Assembly: GCA_964568875.1 (NCBI GenBank)
Contig: CAZMSH010000019.1
Coordinates: 1 to 64,000 of the forward strand
Direction of reading: 5' to 3'
Length of the DNA: 64,000 nt
Source: SLNP01 sp964568875
GTDB taxonomy: Bacteria > Bacteroidota > Bacteroidia > Bacteroidales > VadinHA17
Numbering within the stretch: the first letter of the stretch is position 1; every line of letters begins with the position of its first letter. A program made the translations under genes and the position numbers. Shown one piece after another: positions 15,376-24,247 of this stretch. The notes under the pieces were generated by a model, which was given only the letters and a program-made list of their open reading frames with translations, did no database searches and was not told the origin of the DNA.

Positions 15376-17628
15376 TTATTTTTCCATCCTGTTCCAGTCA
15401 GGAGGTTCAACTCCAAGAAGATGCTTTACAAAATAGTCACGGCGCCTTCTCTCACCATAGTCGCCACCGCTGGAGTGTCCCATGCCCGGCACCAGCAGAT
15501 AATCGAAGTCCTTATCGGCTTTGATTAATGCGTTGACAAACTGTGTGGTTGATGCCGGATCAACATTTGCGTCCATCTCTCCGTTTATCAGAAGCAGCTT
15601 GCCCTTCAGCCTGGATGCGTTTTCAGTATTTGACGATTCGGCATACTCAGGTCCCACCGGCCATCCCATCCACTGCTCATTCCACCATATCTTATCCATT
15701 CTGTTGTCGTGACAACCGCATGATGAAACGGCAACCTTATAAAATTCCGGATGGAAAAGTAGGGCTCCTGCGGAATTCTGACCTCCCGCCGAGGTTCCGA
15801 ATATTCCAACCCTTTCCAGATCCATATATGGGTACTTCTTAGCTGCTTCCTGCATCCAGATTATCCTGTCGGGGAAACCAGCATCCTTCAGGTTCTTCCA
15901 GCAGACATCATGAAAGGCCTTTGAACGGTTTGAGGTACCCATTCCATCAATCTGTACCAGAATGAATCCGAGTTCGGCAAGTGCGTGCATGCTTCCTATG
16001 TATGGCCTGAAATTTTTGGGAACATGGCTGCTGTGCGGGCCGGCATAGATGTATTCAATTACCGGATAGCTTTTTGAGGGATCAAAATTGGAAGGGCGTA
16101 TAATTATACCCCAAATGTCGGTTTTTCCATCGCGCGCAACAGACTGGAATACCTCAGGCATCTGCCATCCTGTGGTAAGCAGCTCTGAAATATCAGCTCT
16201 CTCGAGTTCCATCACAAGGCTGCCGTCAGCAGTATTCCTCAATACTGCCACGGGAGGCATGTCCATGCGAGACCAGCTGTCCACGAAGTACTTCCTGTCA
16301 GGAGAGAAGAAGACATCGTGCGTTCCGTCACCCTCAGTCAGCCTCACCAGCCCGGTTCCATCAAAATTAATACGGTAAACATGTATAAGGTACGGATCGC
16401 CGGTTTCTTTGCCGCTGGCACGGAAGGTTATCTGACGTGCTTCATCATCGACATGAACGACACCGCGGGTAACCCATTCTCCCCTGGTAATCTGATTTTT
16501 GACACTGCCCGTCTGACTGTCGTAAAGGTAGAGGTGGTTCCATCCGTCACGCTCAGAAGCCCAGATAAGCTCGTTGGTCTCATTAAGGTCGTACCTGTAT
16601 TTTTTTCCACTATAGTCGATAAATGTTGGTGATGTTTCGTTGACTATAACCGTATGATGGCCTGTTGTGGCATCGACCCTTATAACCTGGTATACCTGGT
16701 GACCTCTCTTGTTGTATTCAAAGGTGAATGAGCGGCTGTCAGGAGCCCACCTGTATGATCCCAGCGAGTACTGGTTGTCTATCATTGATTTCCCGACTTC
16801 TATGTGGGACCTGGTTTCTATGTCGAAAAGCTGCGGATATGACTGGGGGATGGCATCTCCGGGCTTACGGTATTCATAGGTTGAGTATTTTGGCTGCAGC
16901 TGGTCGATCGGCGACGACTCGATGTAATGAATCATGTGCTTTTCCGCCGGCCTTATTTTTGCCGTCATCAGCTTCCTCGAATCAGGCGACCACCTTATGT
17001 TCGAAGAGTAGTATTCCCCAATGCCTCCGTCATGACTGAGCTTATACTCCTTCCGGTCGGCCTCAGACCTGATATAGACATTGTAATCCTTTATGTAGGC
17101 CGTCCACTTTTTATCAGGTGACGGCACCGGCGGGCTGCGAAGCTCGTCAGGTGTCCCCCATACCCAATCGCTGCCTCCCCGCCGGCCCCCGGTCTGTCTG
17201 ACCGAATCACCCTTTATTATCGAATAATTCCTGAAATAACAGGTATAATAGTTGCTCTCATATTCAAACGTGAAACTGCGGCCATCTTTCGAAAATTCAA
17301 TGTTCCTCAGCGGAAGCCTGCCCGGTTCAGCCTTAGTGCCCGTAGCCGCTTCAAAACTGCGCGCAAACCTCGCCTGGTCAAAGGCCATGCGCTTTGTCTT
17401 CTTTTCGGCATCAGCCATTACATACATACGGCCCTCAGGCGTAATGTTCTCATACCAGAAAAGAGCCGTCCCCTCAATCCAGTTAGGCCTTACATTTCCG
17501 TAGTAAACCTTGTTCTGGAAAAGCCTGCCCGCATTGTCGGCTCTCCTGTAATCCTCAATCCTGCCCTGCGCTGTCGCACTCAATGCAACGGCTACAAAGC
17601 CAACTATTAATAAACTGATCCTGTACAT
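15376..17628 (-). CDS. Dipeptidyl peptidase IV-like S9 peptidase, exported
   Basis: 750 aa with signal peptide (SLLIVGFVAVALSATAQ). The N-terminal two thirds form a DPP-IV-type beta-propeller (FSKDGRSFTFEYESNYYTC, RWSPDSRKLM, RWAPDSRSFTFEYNKRG). The C-terminal alpha/beta-hydrolase domain holds the triad: Ser in IFGTSAGGQ, Asp in INGEMDANVDP and His in PGMGHSSGG. S9B enzymes remove N-terminal dipeptides in the periplasm. The loop usually carrying the paired Glu residues could not be identified with certainty, so strict X-Pro specificity is not assured. It is divergent from the ThDP enzyme gene. Confidence 0.88.
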   Translation of the reverse strand: MYRISLLIVGFVAVALSATAQGRIEDYRRADNAGRLFQNKVYYGNVRPNWIEGTALFWYENITPEGRMYVMADAEKKTKRMAFDQARFARSFEAATGTKAEPGRLPLRNIEFSKDGRSFTFEYESNYYTCYFRNYSIIKGDSVRQTGGRRGGSDWVWGTPDELRSPPVPSPDKKWTAYIKDYNVYIRSEADRKEYKLSHDGGIGEYYSSNIRWSPDSRKLMTAKIRPAEKHMIHYIESSPIDQLQPKYSTYEYRKPGDAIPQSYPQLFDIETRSHIEVGKSMIDNQYSLGSYRWAPDSRSFTFEYNKRGHQVYQVIRVDATTGHHTVIVNETSPTFIDYSGKKYRYDLNETNELIWASERDGWNHLYLYDSQTGSVKNQITRGEWVTRGVVHVDDEARQITFRASGKETGDPYLIHVYRINFDGTGLVRLTEGDGTHDVFFSPDRKYFVDSWSRMDMPPVAVLRNTADGSLVMELERADISELLTTGWQMPEVFQSVARDGKTDIWGIIIRPSNFDPSKSYPVIEYIYAGPHSSHVPKNFRPYIGSMHALAELGFILVQIDGMGTSNRSKAFHDVCWKNLKDAGFPDRIIWMQEAAKKYPYMDLERVGIFGTSAGGQNSAGALLFHPEFYKVAVSSCGCHDNRMDKIWWNEQWMGWPVGPEYAESSNTENASRLKGKLLLINGEMDANVDPASTTQFVNALIKADKDFDYLLVPGMGHSSGGDYGERRRRDYFVKHLLGVEPPDWNRMEK

Positions 17629-17726
17629 GGCTTAAGTATTTCTTGTCGGTATTAAATATAGCTTGTTCAATCCAAATATATGCAAATTGCAGATTAAATG
17701 TACTTCTTACACATAAAAAATATATG

Positions 17727-17757
17727 TTTTAGAACAACGCGTTTTTTCTTAGCTTTG
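17727..17757 (+). promoter_or_regulatory. Promoter of the ThDP enzyme gene
   Basis: TTTT (17727-17730), 19 nt, then TAGCTTTG (17750-17757), agreeing with the Bacteroidota consensus apart from the last base of the upstream box. ATG follows 22 nt later. Confidence 0.55.
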
Positions 17758-17779
17758 GGGGAACCAGGGCCAATAGTTT

Positions 17780-19399
17780 ATGAAAATAGCCGATTACACA
17801 GCAAAAGTGCTCAGCGACAGGGGAGTCAGATATGTCTTCGGGGTTCCCGGCGGACCTTCTATTCCTTATATGGAGGCATGGAGAAATAAGGGAATAGAAT
17901 TCATACTGACCTCCCACGAAGCCTCTGCAGCTATGATGGCAGGTATAACATCACGGTTAACTGGTGTAACCGGGGTATGCCACGCAACTTTTGGTCCGGG
18001 AGCAGTCAACCTGGCCTCAGGCGTCGGCTGTTCATTACTCGACAGGATGCCTGTGCTGGCCTTTACAAGCGAGGTCCCTGACCGAATGGCCGGCAGAACG
18101 ACCCAAATGGGAATCGATCATCAGCAACTGTTCCGGTCGCTGACAAAAAGCACAATGCGGCTTACACAGGCCGGTGTCGCAGAAGCCCTGAAAAGGTCAC
18201 TCACAATTGCAGATGAGGAGCTGCCAGGTCCGGTGCACATAGGATTGCCATCTGACATTGCGTTAAAGGAGGCAGGAGACGGCAAGGCGGAAAATGCAGC
18301 TTCATGCCCTGAAGGTTTTACTGCCGGGAAACCTCGTTCCACTGGCACCGGTTCTGTGAAAGAGGCTGTCAGGTTGCTGAAAGAATCAAAGAAACCACTT
18401 ATAGCACTTGGCCTGACTGCAGCCCGGCTGGGAATATCACCTATGCTCGGTAATTTCCTGAAAACCACATCTGTGCCGGTAGTTATGACCCCGATGGCAA
18501 AAGGGATATTACACTATGATGATCAGTGTTATTGCGGAGTTTTGTTTCATGCATTGAGTGACAGGCTACGACAGGTTACCGGCGCCTGCGATCTCATTAT
18601 AGGCATAGGATATGATCCTGTTGAGTATAATTATGAGTCCTGGATGCCTGATGTGTCGATTGTTCATTTCGGCACAACCGATGTCGATATGCCTCAGGGA
18701 GTGAGGACAGTTGTCATAAAGGGGTACCCTGAAAGATGGTTCGAAGTACTTTCAGAGTCGGGTATGTCAGGCGATTTTCTCAGTGGCAGGGGCGTAGACA
18801 AGGCAAGAAGGGAAATAGAAGATATCTTTTCCGAGCTGGCCACAAGATGGGGACCGGTTAACGTTATGAAGGTTATGCGGGAGGAGCTGTCTGCCGAAAC
18901 TATTCTTACCTGCGATGTTGGTTCTCACCTTCATTTGGCGGGACAGTACTGGCAGCCGCCGGAGCCTGACAGGATGTTGATAACAAACGGGTGGTCAACG
19001 ATGGGATTTGGCATTCCGGCCGGTATTGCTGCGGCATTGAATATACCTGACTCAACTGTTGTAGCCGTGACCGGTGATGGCGGGTTCCTGATGTCGGCAG
19101 GGGAGATAATGACAGCAAGGCGCTATAACCTCAATATGAAAGTAGTGGTAATTGCCGACAGGGAACTAAACCTTATTAAAGTGAAGCAATCGTGGTATAA
19201 CACTGATCAATATGGCACCGGTGTTATCAACGGGGATATGTTCGGAAGCGACTCTTTTCTGGGCGTACCTGTCTTTGATGCAGCTGAGGATACTGCTTTC
19301 CGGACTGCCATAAGGTCAGCATTAGCTTTCAAAGGCCCGGCAATCATATGTGCTACGGTTCCCGGTGAAGATTATTATAAGTTGATAGTCAGACAGTGA
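17780..19399 (+). CDS. Thiamine diphosphate-dependent enzyme (acetolactate synthase/decarboxylase-like)
   Basis: 539 aa with the three-domain layout of the ThDP enzyme family: an N-terminal PYR domain (FGVPGGPSIPYMEAW, catalytic Glu about 47 in TSHEASA, TFGPGAVNL), a central domain, and a C-terminal PP domain with TGDGGFLMSAGEI (about 431-443) as the diphosphate/Mg motif. The regular subunit partners or ilv genes are absent, so it is probably not the biosynthetic acetolactate synthase. A decarboxylase or lyase on a 2-keto acid is likely (inference). The exact reaction cannot be read from the sequence. Confidence 0.8.
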   Translation: MKIADYTAKVLSDRGVRYVFGVPGGPSIPYMEAWRNKGIEFILTSHEASAAMMAGITSRLTGVTGVCHATFGPGAVNLASGVGCSLLDRMPVLAFTSEVPDRMAGRTTQMGIDHQQLFRSLTKSTMRLTQAGVAEALKRSLTIADEELPGPVHIGLPSDIALKEAGDGKAENAASCPEGFTAGKPRSTGTGSVKEAVRLLKESKKPLIALGLTAARLGISPMLGNFLKTTSVPVVMTPMAKGILHYDDQCYCGVLFHALSDRLRQVTGACDLIIGIGYDPVEYNYESWMPDVSIVHFGTTDVDMPQGVRTVVIKGYPERWFEVLSESGMSGDFLSGRGVDKARREIEDIFSELATRWGPVNVMKVMREELSAETILTCDVGSHLHLAGQYWQPPEPDRMLITNGWSTMGFGIPAGIAAALNIPDSTVVAVTGDGGFLMSAGEIMTARRYNLNMKVVVIADRELNLIKVKQSWYNTDQYGTGVINGDMFGSDSFLGVPVFDAAEDTAFRTAIRSALAFKGPAIICATVPGEDYYKLIVRQ

Positions 19400-19413
19400 T
19401 ATTAATATAGTTA

Positions 19414-19950
19414 CTAATCGCCGTCGCTCTTATCTTCAGTTTTCTTTTTTGTGACTTTTTTACCGGTACCTGCAGCGGCTTTGGTTTTCTTTGCAGTTGC
19501 AGCCCTGGGCTTCTTTTCAGCTTCAGCCTTGGGCTTCTCTTCAGTCTCAGCCTTGGGCTTCTTTTCAGCTTCAGCCTTGGGCTTCTCTTCAGTCTCAGCC
19601 GCCTTTTTACTCGTTTCAGGTTCTTTATCCTTCCTTTCCGGACTGGCTATTTCAGCTTCTTCAGGCTTTTCAGCCTTTACCTCTGTTTCAACCGATACAT
19701 TGGTTTCTTCTGCAGCTACTATTTCAGTAACCTCCGGCTTTTCAACCACATTAGCCTTTTCGCTCGCTACAGCTTTATCTTCTGTTTTGATTTTCTCAGC
19801 CTTTGGTGTTTTTTTTGATGAAACCTTTGGTGCCTGTTTCTGTCTTAATTCCGGCGCAATTGCCGGTTTATTCTTCTTCCTGCGGCGACGAATTCCGTAG
19901 CTGCCTCTGGTGAGTTTACCTCTCCTGGTCTTAAGATCACCTTTTCCCAT
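19414..19950 (-). CDS. bTHX-type 30S ribosomal protein with a long Lys/Glu/Ala-rich tail
   Basis: The first 25 residues, starting MGKGDLKTRRGKLTRGSYG and ending RRRRK, match the small ribosomal protein THX (bTHX), which lies in the 30S head. bTHX proteins are usually a few dozen residues; this one is 178 aa because about 150 residues of low-complexity Lys/Glu/Ala/Pro sequence follow, including four 8-residue units of the type AEKKPKAE/TEEKPKAE and ending in a KKVTKKKTEDK basic patch. The tail resembles histone-H1-like or intrinsically disordered tails. It could bind nucleic acid (inference). Convergent with the ThDP gene. Confidence 0.7.
   Translation of the reverse strand: MGKGDLKTRRGKLTRGSYGIRRRRKKNKPAIAPELRQKQAPKVSSKKTPKAEKIKTEDKAVASEKANVVEKPEVTEIVAAEETNVSVETEVKAEKPEEAEIASPERKDKEPETSKKAAETEEKPKAEAEKKPKAETEEKPKAEAEKKPRAATAKKTKAAAGTGKKVTKKKTEDKSDGD
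19507..19602. repeat. Four 24-bp tandem repeats within the bTHX-like gene
   Basis: Alternating 24-bp units beginning GGGCTTCTTTTCAG and GGGCTTCTCTTCAG, each encoding eight residues of the charged tail. The units are in frame, so copy number can change without breaking the gene. Confidence 0.75.
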
Positions 19951-20082
19951 ATCTGTTTGGATTTATATTTAGTACTTCGGTTGAAAATGAACCATCAAAG
20001 TTATAAAAAAACTCTATTTTTAACCATCTTTTTCTATGGATGCGACTAAGTATTTAAATATCAATATATTAATATTCCTTGT

Positions 20083-21363
20083 ATGAAAAAGGAGAGTTTA
20101 ATGGAGATGGCTGCTTCAATGGATGCAAATGATCCTCTGAGAACTTATTCTTCATTTTTTCCGAAGAGTGACAGCCGGCTGATTTATTTTGACGGTAATT
20201 CTCTCGGTATGTTGCCCGGGCCGGCATTAAGGAACCTGCAGGATGTTGTTGAGAGGCAGTGGGGTCAAAGGCTTATCAGAGCATATAATGAGGGCTGGTG
20301 GATGAAACCTTCGCACCTGGGCTCGCGTATTGCAAAACTTATTGGTGCCGGCAGTGATGAGGTAATCGTATGTGATTCAGTGTCGGTGAATATGTTCAAG
20401 ATGCTAATAGCGGTACTCCGAAATTCAAATGAAAAAAGGAAAGTAGTTAGCGATGAGCTTAACTTCGGAACCGATCTCTATATTATTCAGGGCGTTATAG
20501 ATCTTCTTGACAAGGGGCACAGGCTTGAATTGATGAAGAGCGATGACGGTATCACAATAAGCAACCATGAGCTGGAAACTGCTATAGACAATGACACGGC
20601 ACTGGTCTCTTTGTCATATGTTTCATTCAGAAGCGCTTTTATGTATGACATGACCAAAGTGACTGAACTGGCTCATTCAAGAGGGGCAATGATGTTATGG
20701 GATCTTTGTCACGCCGTCGGCGCCGTGCCGGTAGATCTTAATAAAGCAAATGCTGATTTTGCTGTAGGTTGTACCTATAAATATCTTAATGGCGGCCCGG
20801 GATCCACCTCATTCCTCTATGTAAGGAGAGACCTTCAGGAGAGGCTTTTTTCTCCTATATGGGGATGGTGGGCAGATGCTGATCCGTTCAGTTTCAATAC
20901 AGAATTCAGGCCTGCTGAGGGAATGAGGAAGTACCTGTCCGGATCAGTGCCGATACTGTCGGGTTCGGCAATGGAGAGTTCTCTCGATATATTTGAAATG
21001 GCAGGAATGGATAACATCAGAAAGAAAAGTGTTGAAATGTCTTCCTTCTTTCTTTCCATGGTAGATAAGTACCTGAAGCCGCTGGGATTCAGATCCGGAT
21101 CGCCTGCTGTTCCGGAAAAAAGAGGCTCTCATGTGTCGCTGAAGCATAAAGAGGCATTCAGAATTTGCAAAGCCCTGATTGACGACAGCGAGGGAGACTG
21201 GACTATTATACCTGATTACCGGGCTCCGGATAATATTCGTGTGGGATTTGCTCCTCTCTACAACTCATTCTCCGAAATTGCAATACTGACTGCAGAGCTG
21301 GCAAGAATTGTAGAGGGCCGGTTGTATGAGAAGTACGATAATGAAACGGGTGAAGTAACGTAA
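20083..21363 (+). CDS. kynU: Kynureninase
   Basis: 426 aa, the normal length. The aminotransferase class V fold shows IYFDGNSLGMLP at the N-terminus, MLWDLCHAVGAVPVDL with the PLP-pyridine Asp, and the PLP lysine in CTYKYLNGGPGS at about residue 232, followed by GWW and SGSVPILSGSA. It cleaves kynurenine or 3-hydroxykynurenine to anthranilates and alanine, a PLP reaction of tryptophan breakdown or NAD synthesis. No other kynurenine pathway gene is in the window, so the pathway context is not visible. Confidence 0.9.
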   Translation: MKKESLMEMAASMDANDPLRTYSSFFPKSDSRLIYFDGNSLGMLPGPALRNLQDVVERQWGQRLIRAYNEGWWMKPSHLGSRIAKLIGAGSDEVIVCDSVSVNMFKMLIAVLRNSNEKRKVVSDELNFGTDLYIIQGVIDLLDKGHRLELMKSDDGITISNHELETAIDNDTALVSLSYVSFRSAFMYDMTKVTELAHSRGAMMLWDLCHAVGAVPVDLNKANADFAVGCTYKYLNGGPGSTSFLYVRRDLQERLFSPIWGWWADADPFSFNTEFRPAEGMRKYLSGSVPILSGSAMESSLDIFEMAGMDNIRKKSVEMSSFFLSMVDKYLKPLGFRSGSPAVPEKRGSHVSLKHKEAFRICKALIDDSEGDWTIIPDYRAPDNIRVGFAPLYNSFSEIAILTAELARIVEGRLYEKYDNETGEVT

Positions 21364-21379
21364 ACTTCATAGAGAGAAT

Positions 21380-21570
21380 AGAATTAAGAGTTGCGATTGG
21401 GCTGTAGTGATCCTGGTGGATGTAGTGTATAAAGAGACCTGAGCAGGTGAAGTAGCAGTAGTGACTGGGTTGAGACCCATTGACAAGGAGGCCCGGGTTG
21501 AGGTGCAGTGAAAAAGAGACTTGATTGAGATGCAGTGTGCCTGAGAATAAAGGTTTCCGGAGTGAGCCAG
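21380..21570. repeat. Degenerate AGTGACTG/GTAGTG-rich intergenic stretch
   Basis: The gap between kynU and the glycosylase gene is purine-rich and full of words such as GTAGTGA, GAAGTAGCAGTAGTGACTG and GATGCAGTG, without an open frame of interest. It resembles the stretch at 868-955. Confidence 0.4.
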
Positions 21571-21616
21571 AGTGAGTTTAACTGTTTTGTTAGTTGGATG
21601 TTATTAAATACCGGTT

Positions 21617-22168
21617 ATGGCGACATATTGTGAGGTTATTGCAAACATGAAGGGCGAGGTGCAGGAGTTGCACCGGGAATACCATGATAATCATTACGGT
21701 TTTCCATTGTATGATGACAATGATCTTTTTGGCAGGTTCTTGCTGGAGATCAACCAGGCCGGACTGAGCTGGACGCTTATGCTCAGAAAGCTAAAGGGAT
21801 TCGAGAGGGCCTATGAGGGGTTTGATATTGAAAAGATAGCTGCTTACGGGGATGACGATTTTCAGCGCCTTATGAGCGATAGTGGCATTATAAGAAACAG
21901 GTTGAAGATTAAAGCTGCAATTGAAAATGCCAGGCGCATTCTCGAAATCAGAAAAGAATATGGGACATGGCGCAGGTGGCTCGATGAAATGGCTTTGACA
22001 CACAAGACACTGGATGAATGGACCAGGCTTTTCAAAAAGAGATTTGTTTTTACCGGAGGTGAGATAGTAAACGAATTTCTTATGAGCATTGACATGCTTC
22101 CCGGGGCTCACTCGGAAGACTGTCCTGTCTACAGGAGAATCAGGTCACAGAATGTAAATAATTATTGA
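21617..22168 (+). CDS. tag: DNA-3-methyladenine glycosylase I
   Basis: 183 aa. The HREYHDNHYGFPLYDDNDLFGRF segment and EINQAGLSWTLMLRK match the Tag family signature (YHDxEWGxP, LExxQAGLSW), and the zinc-site residues fit Cys 5 with the His and Cys of GAHSEDCP near the C-terminus. Tag removes 3-methyladenine from alkylated DNA in base excision repair. It overlaps the convergent TPM gene by 7 nt. The first residues differ a little from the usual CxW start. Confidence 0.85.
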   Translation: MATYCEVIANMKGEVQELHREYHDNHYGFPLYDDNDLFGRFLLEINQAGLSWTLMLRKLKGFERAYEGFDIEKIAAYGDDDFQRLMSDSGIIRNRLKIKAAIENARRILEIRKEYGTWRRWLDEMALTHKTLDEWTRLFKKRFVFTGGEIVNEFLMSIDMLPGAHSEDCPVYRRIRSQNVNNY

Positions 22169-22806
22169 CGGTTTTTTCTTTCTCTGCGCCTCCTGACGAT
22201 TCTTGTAACAAAAACGGCAACATAAACACCTGTTACGTGGAGCAATACCAGCAACAGGATATAATATACAGCCTTACCCTTTCTGGTACTCTTGACGGTA
22301 TAGTTGCCGTCAATGTTTGCCACAATAGCGTCGAGACCCTTATTGAGTGCCGCAAACATTTTTCCTTTCGCTACCAGTGGCCTTATTTCATTTGCTGATA
22401 TTGATTCAGATGTCTCTTCATTAAAAATATCTTTAAAGTATGAATTTGGCACAACAGCTACTGCAAGAGGCCCGAACTGATTCTTGGGCTTAACCAAAAC
22501 CAGCAATCCTTTTTCATCATTGTTATACCCTATTCCCCACCTATCGACAATTGCAGAGGCGTAGGATACAGGATCGTTTCTACCGAAATCATTCAGAATA
22601 ATCATAACAATCTGTACCCCGTACTCCTGGTGATATGTCATCAGCCTGACCTCCAGAACATCTGCTTCATCCATATTCAGGATGCCGGCATAATCGTTGA
22701 GAAGCCTTGCAGGCTCTGACGGATCGGGATACCACTGTGCTTTAAGTGAATGAAGGGTTGTTACTGAAATAATCAGCATCATGAGAACTGTGGTTCTTAA
22801 TGACAT
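22162..22806 (-). CDS. Exported TPM domain protein
   Basis: 214 aa with a signal peptide (MLIISVTTLHSLKAQ) and a TPM domain: LLNDYAGILNMDEADVLEVRL, YGVQIVMIILNDFG, RWGIGYNNDEKGLLVLV and AVAVVPNSYFKDIF. A C-terminal membrane helix (about 183-204) and a basic cytoplasmic end RRRRERKNR follow. TPM proteins sit at the membrane facing outward; roles in photosystem repair or phosphatase activity have been proposed for others, and none can be assigned here. Confidence 0.8.
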   Translation of the reverse strand: MSLRTTVLMMLIISVTTLHSLKAQWYPDPSEPARLLNDYAGILNMDEADVLEVRLMTYHQEYGVQIVMIILNDFGRNDPVSYASAIVDRWGIGYNNDEKGLLVLVKPKNQFGPLAVAVVPNSYFKDIFNEETSESISANEIRPLVAKGKMFAALNKGLDAIVANIDGNYTVKSTRKGKAVYYILLLVLLHVTGVYVAVFVTRIVRRRRERKNRQ

Positions 22807-22935
22807 TCCGGTATGGTTTTATAATTCTGCCGCAAAATAAAAAAAGATCAATGATTATAACACCCGGACTGAATAAAAATGATCCTAAACCTGATCTCTT
22901 TTTAAGCAGGTCTTATCTAATTCTTTATTATTTCA

Positions 22936-22943
22936 TAAATTTG
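22936..22943 (+). promoter_or_regulatory. TAAATTTG element directly before the deacetylase gene
   Basis: The octamer fits TAnnTTTG and ends only 5 nt before ATG 22949. No good TTTG box is seen 19-20 nt upstream. If it is used, the transcript would be nearly leaderless. Confidence 0.4.
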
Positions 22944-22948
22944 ACAAT

Positions 22949-24247
22949 ATGGACCCTGTTGATGTAAATATCTATACTGACAAACGAACTCCCAGGCTTG
23001 ATTATATTGCCGGGGTTATCTTCGGCGATCTTCTGGGCCTTAAATACAGAGTCATAACAGACAGGAGGAAGATTGGCAATACACCTCTTATCAATTACAG
23101 CGGTGAGGAAATTACCGGTTCATTCAGAATATCTCCTTCCGGAATTCTGAGAGAAGGCTCGGTTGAAACAGTCGTCCCGTTAGTTACGGTAGCAGAAGAT
23201 GTGCCGGTGCTCTTCCCGACAGAATCGGGAGACATGCCCTTTGATGTTTTGTCAGCATCATTCTGGTTGATAAGCAGATATGAGGAGTACCTGCCTTTTA
23301 CTCCGGATAACCACGGCAGGTTTCCTGCTGAGGCTTCACTTGCTTACAGGGAGGGTTTCCTTAATATGCCTGTAATTGAGATATGGGCCAGGAGACTCAC
23401 TCTTGATCTTATAAGGTATTTCCCGTTTCTGGCCTTCAGAAGGCATGAGTTCAGGTCACTGGTTACTTTTGATATTGACCAGGCTTATGCTTACAGGGGC
23501 AAAGGTATATTGCGAGGTGCCGCGGGCCTGGTAAACGATATGATCAGGGGAGGAGGGATGGAAAGACTGCGGTCTGTATCTGGCACAGAAAAAGACCCGT
23601 ATGACGTTTATGATTATCTGTTTGAGACTATAGATTTGTTTAAGGCAGATACCCGTTTTTTCCTGCCTTTTGGTTCATGGTCAGAATATGACAGGAACAA
23701 TCCTTCCGACAGCAAACTCTACAGGGAACTTGTCAGGGATATCACGGACAGATATCCATCAGGGATACATTTTTCATATAATTGCGGGAAGAATCATCAG
23801 CTTGCGGCAAAGGAGGTACAGAGATTCAGGAAAGTGACGGGACGTTTACCGGAAGAGTCACGACAGCATTACCTGCTTGTGACTTTTCCCGAAACCTACC
23901 GCACTCTTGAGAATGCAGGAATCAGAACAGACTACTCTCTAGGTTATGCCTCTGCTCCGGGTTTCAGGGCAGGTATCTCAAAACCGTTCAGGTTTTATGA
24001 TATTGGCAGAGAGAAAACAACAAACCTTACAGTAGTTCCTTTTGCAATTATGGATGTTACTTTTAAGGATTATATGAAGCTCACTCCTTCTGAGGCTGTG
24101 AAGCAGATTGACAGTTTAATCAGGGAAGTACGAAATACCGGGGGCAACTTTGTCAGTATATGGCATAACAGCAGTCTGACAGAGCGTAATGGATGGGAAG
24201 GATGGAGAGAGGTTTTTGAATTTACTATCAGAAGTAGTGCTTTATGA
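22949..24247 (+). CDS. Polysaccharide deacetylase-like protein
   Basis: 432 aa, no signal peptide. The N-terminal part (1-165) is the Bacteroidota-specific domain found before NodB-like deacetylase folds (DUF7033-like). The second part begins SLVTFDIDQAYAYRGKG with the metal-binding Asp pair and includes TRFFLPFGSWSEYDRN, GIHFSYNC and a late FVSIWHNSSL with the His. These are the usual positions for a carbohydrate esterase family 4 fold, somewhat altered. It probably acts on a cell-envelope polysaccharide. Its stop overlaps the next gene's ATG (ATGA), so the two proteins are translationally coupled. Confidence 0.75.
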   Translation: MDPVDVNIYTDKRTPRLDYIAGVIFGDLLGLKYRVITDRRKIGNTPLINYSGEEITGSFRISPSGILREGSVETVVPLVTVAEDVPVLFPTESGDMPFDVLSASFWLISRYEEYLPFTPDNHGRFPAEASLAYREGFLNMPVIEIWARRLTLDLIRYFPFLAFRRHEFRSLVTFDIDQAYAYRGKGILRGAAGLVNDMIRGGGMERLRSVSGTEKDPYDVYDYLFETIDLFKADTRFFLPFGSWSEYDRNNPSDSKLYRELVRDITDRYPSGIHFSYNCGKNHQLAAKEVQRFRKVTGRLPEESRQHYLLVTFPETYRTLENAGIRTDYSLGYASAPGFRAGISKPFRFYDIGREKTTNLTVVPFAIMDVTFKDYMKLTPSEAVKQIDSLIREVRNTGGNFVSIWHNSSLTERNGWEGWREVFEFTIRSSAL

